A DNA stretch of 5,357 nucleotides from contig CAKUMG010000494.1 of assembly GCA_934667465.1 (NCBI GenBank), positions 1 through 5,357 on the forward strand, in the 5' to 3' direction. The translations under genes were made by a program, and so were the position numbers. Positions 3,195 to 5,357 of the stretch are shown piece after piece (within the stretch, counting starts at the first letter, position 1; each line of letters starts with the position of its first letter). The notes under the pieces were generated by a model that worked only from the letters and a program-made list of their open reading frames with translations, was not told where the DNA came from and ran no database searches. Source of the stretch: an uncultured Actinoplanes sp. (lineage in GTDB: Bacteria > Actinomycetota > Actinomycetes > Mycobacteriales > Micromonosporaceae).

Positions 3195-5357
3195 ATGGGC
3201 GTCGCGCAGATCGTCGCCACCGTCCTGGCCGGCGCCATCACGATCGTGGCCGTCGTCCTCGCGGTGCGCGCGGTGATCAAGATGACCGCGGTGATCCGCC
3301 AGGGCCAGCCCGACCCGAGCCGCTTCGGCGACAAGGGCACCCGGACGAAGACCATGCTGGTCGAGACCCTGGGTCACACCCGCATGCTCAAGTGGGGCGT
3401 GGTCGGTGCCGCCCACTGGTTCGTGATGGTCTCCTTCATGATCTTGTTCTTCCTGGTGGTGGAGGCCTACTTCGAGGTCGTCGACCCCACCGCCGGGCTG
3501 CCGATCGCCGGCCACTGGCTGGTCTACGGGCTGGTGACCGAGTGGATCGGCGTGCTCGGCCTGGTGGGCATCCTCACGCTGATCGTGATCCGTCAGCTGA
3601 ACAAGCCGGGCCGCAAGAAGCTGAGCCGCTTCACCGGGTCGACGGCGTGGCAGGCCTACTTCGTCGAGGCGATCATCGTCGGCGTGCTGATCTGCGGCTT
3701 CCTCATCCGGGGCTTCAAGGTCGCCAACGGCACGTTCGAATATCCCGGCTGGGCCACCCCGGTCAGCCACGGCGTGGGTGCCCTGCTGCCCGCGGCCGAG
3801 GACGGCCCGACCTGGGTCGCGCTGGTCAAGCTCTTCATCTCGATGGGCTGGCTGATCACCATCTCGCTCAACGTGACGATGGGCGTGGCCTGGCACCGCT
3901 TCCTGGCCTTCTTCAACATCTTCTTCAAGCGCGCGCCCGACAAGCCCGCCGGCTCCGGCCTGGGCGCGCTGCGGCCGATGATGAGCGAGGGCAAGCCGCT
4001 CGACTTCGAGGAGGCCGACCCGGAGAAGGACCAGTTCGGCGTCGCGCAGGTCGAGCAGTTCACCTGGAAGGGCCTGCTCGACTTCTCCACGTGCACGGAG
4101 TGCGGCCGCTGCCAGTCGCAGTGCCCGGCGTGGAACACCGCAAAGCCGCTGTCACCGAAGCTTCTCGTGCTCAGCCTGCGCGACCACGCGTACGCCAAGG
4201 CGCCTTATCTTCTCGCCGGAGGCGGCAAGGACCTCACCGGTGAGGAGAAGGCAACCGAGGCGCAACTCGCCCACATGGACGTGCTCGCGCTGGCCGAGGG
4301 CAACCGCCCGCTCATCGGCGGCGCCGAGGAGATGGGCGTCATCGACCCGGACGTGCTCTGGTCCTGCACGACCTGCGGCGCCTGCGTGGAGCAGTGCCCG
4401 GTCGACATCGAGCACGTCGACCACATCGTGGACATGCGGCGCTACCAGGTGCTGATTGAGTCGAACTTCCCGTCCGAGGCCGGCGTGATGCTGCGCAACC
4501 TGGAGAACAAGGGCAACCCCTGGGGCGCGCCGCAGAACACCCGCGAGGACTGGACCAAGGGCCTCGACTTCGAGATCAAGCGGGTCGGCGAGGCGGAGTT
4601 CGATTACCTGTTCTGGGTCGGCTGCGCCGGCGCCTTCGAGGACCGCGCCAAGAAGACCACCCAGGCGGTGGCGACCCTGCTCCACGAGGCCGGGGTCGAC
4701 TTCGCGATCCTGGGCGAGGGCGAGACGTGTACGGGCGACCCGGCGCGCCGCATGGGCAACGAGTTCGTCTATCAGATGCTCGCGCAGCAGAACGTCGAGA
4801 CGCTGACCGAGGCGTTCGGCGAGCAGAAGGTCAAGCGCATCGTCGCCACCTGCCCGCACTGCTTCAACACCCTCGGCAACGAGTACGAGCAGCTGGGCCT
4901 CAAGGTCGAGGTCGTGCACCACACGCAGCTCCTCGCCCACCTGGTCGCCGAGGGCAAGCTCACCCCGGTCCAGCCGGTCGACGGCGGCGTCACCTATCAC
5001 GACCCCTGCTACCTGGGCCGGCACAACCGGGTCTTCGAAGCCCCGCGCGAGGTCCTCGGCACCGCCATCGAGGGTGGCCTCGTCGAGATGCCCCGCAACT
5101 CGGAACGCTCCTTCTGCTGCGGCGCCGGCGGTGCCCGCATGTGGATGGAGGAGAAGATCGGCAAGCGGATCAACGTGGAGCGCACCGAGGAAGCGCTCGA
5201 GCTCGATCCCGACGTCATCTCCACCGCATGCCCGTTCTGCATCACGATGCTCTCCGACGCCCTCACGTCGAAGAAGCAGAACGGCGAGGCCGCCGAGCAC
5301 GTCGAGGTCCTCGACGTGAGCCAGATCCTGCTGCGCTCGATGCAGCCGGTGGCGGCG
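3195..5357 (+). CDS. etfD: EtfD-type membrane iron-sulfur oxidoreductase (ETF:quinone electron transfer), C-terminus off window
   Basis: The frame is open for 721 codons from the ATG at 3195 (GAGGAGG 10 bases upstream) to the window end without a stop. The N-terminal membrane domain has about five helices (roughly 5-27, 66-92, 108-132, 152-174, 207-236), with His61, His74, His107, His192 and His234 as possible haem b ligands (inference from NarI-like domains). Next are two 4Fe-4S motifs: Cys300/303/306/310-Pro and Cys391/394/397/401-Pro. Two cysteine-rich domains of the HdrB/GlpC type follow: the first with Cys477, Cys512 and CPHC (553-556), the second with Cys605, Cys641-Cys642-Gly and CPFC (679-682). 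This order matches mycobacterial Rv0338c, called EtfD, which links electron-transfer flavoprotein and thus fatty-acid beta-oxidation to the respiratory quinone. The Mycobacterium protein is longer (about 880 residues), so a low-complexity tail may follow. No etfA or etfB is present here. Family assignment is strong; the EtfD role is by homology recalled, not searched. Confidence 0.9.
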   Translation, partial: MGVAQIVATVLAGAITIVAVVLAVRAVIKMTAVIRQGQPDPSRFGDKGTRTKTMLVETLGHTRMLKWGVVGAAHWFVMVSFMILFFLVVEAYFEVVDPTAGLPIAGHWLVYGLVTEWIGVLGLVGILTLIVIRQLNKPGRKKLSRFTGSTAWQAYFVEAIIVGVLICGFLIRGFKVANGTFEYPGWATPVSHGVGALLPAAEDGPTWVALVKLFISMGWLITISLNVTMGVAWHRFLAFFNIFFKRAPDKPAGSGLGALRPMMSEGKPLDFEEADPEKDQFGVAQVEQFTWKGLLDFSTCTECGRCQSQCPAWNTAKPLSPKLLVLSLRDHAYAKAPYLLAGGGKDLTGEEKATEAQLAHMDVLALAEGNRPLIGGAEEMGVIDPDVLWSCTTCGACVEQCPVDIEHVDHIVDMRRYQVLIESNFPSEAGVMLRNLENKGNPWGAPQNTREDWTKGLDFEIKRVGEAEFDYLFWVGCAGAFEDRAKKTTQAVATLLHEAGVDFAILGEGETCTGDPARRMGNEFVYQMLAQQNVETLTEAFGEQKVKRIVATCPHCFNTLGNEYEQLGLKVEVVHHTQLLAHLVAEGKLTPVQPVDGGVTYHDPCYLGRHNRVFEAPREVLGTAIEGGLVEMPRNSERSFCCGAGGARMWMEEKIGKRINVERTEEALELDPDVISTACPFCITMLSDALTSKKQNGEAAEHVEVLDVSQILLRSMQPVAA

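Noticed and set aside
3054..3896. Minus-strand 280-codon open frame
   Set aside because: It is antisense to the membrane domain of etfD and its promoter, with a His/Asp/Gln-rich product typical of shadows of Val/Ile codons.
4152..5300. Minus-strand 382-codon open frame
   Set aside because: It is antisense to the cysteine-rich part of etfD, where the plus-strand product has clear family motifs. The minus product is His/Leu/Val-rich shadow sequence.

Overview
The window is high-GC DNA with strong G/C-ending codon bias, typical of a filamentous actinobacterium. A divergent crgA / DUF881 pair, with a long Pro/Gly/Ala-rich gene coupled behind DUF881, suggests Micromonosporaceae or a close relative (inference from remembered gene order; no search was run). 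Four protein genes are supported: two on the minus strand, two on the plus strand. The two outermost are cut by the window edges, so neither has its stop codon here.

Minus strand, leftward from about 2536: a DUF881 membrane protein (1727-2536) whose TGA stop overlaps the ATG of the next gene by one base. That next gene (1727 down to 1 and beyond) is open for 575 codons. It encodes a very long, apparently disordered N-terminal region rich in Pro, Gly and Ala, with three separate in-frame tandem repeat arrays: a 12-residue Trp-containing repeat, a 5-residue RADAT repeat and a 10-residue GRAEN-type repeat. By position behind crgA/DUF881 it may be a class E sortase or another envelope protein, but its folded domain lies outside the window.

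Plus strand, rightward from about 2616: a divergent promoter region containing a 15-bp palindrome, then crgA (2722-2985), a small two-helix membrane protein of the division/cell-wall machinery, then a terminator-like hairpin (3047-3080). A regulatory-looking spacer follows, with a 14-bp direct repeat and two inverted repeats, one overlapping a likely -10 element. Next is a large membrane-bound iron-sulfur oxidoreductase of the EtfD (Rv0338c) type, from 3195 past the window end. It combines a membrane domain, two 4Fe-4S motifs and two cysteine-rich (CCG-type) domains.

The left half looks like a cell-envelope/division module (CrgA, DUF881, putative sortase). The right half is a respiratory module expected to pass electrons from acyl-CoA oxidation, via electron-transfer flavoprotein, to the quinone pool. 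No CRISPR array, tRNA, rRNA, insertion sequence or phage gene is seen. The least ordinary parts are the repeat-rich disordered region and the palindromic elements of the two intergenic spacers.
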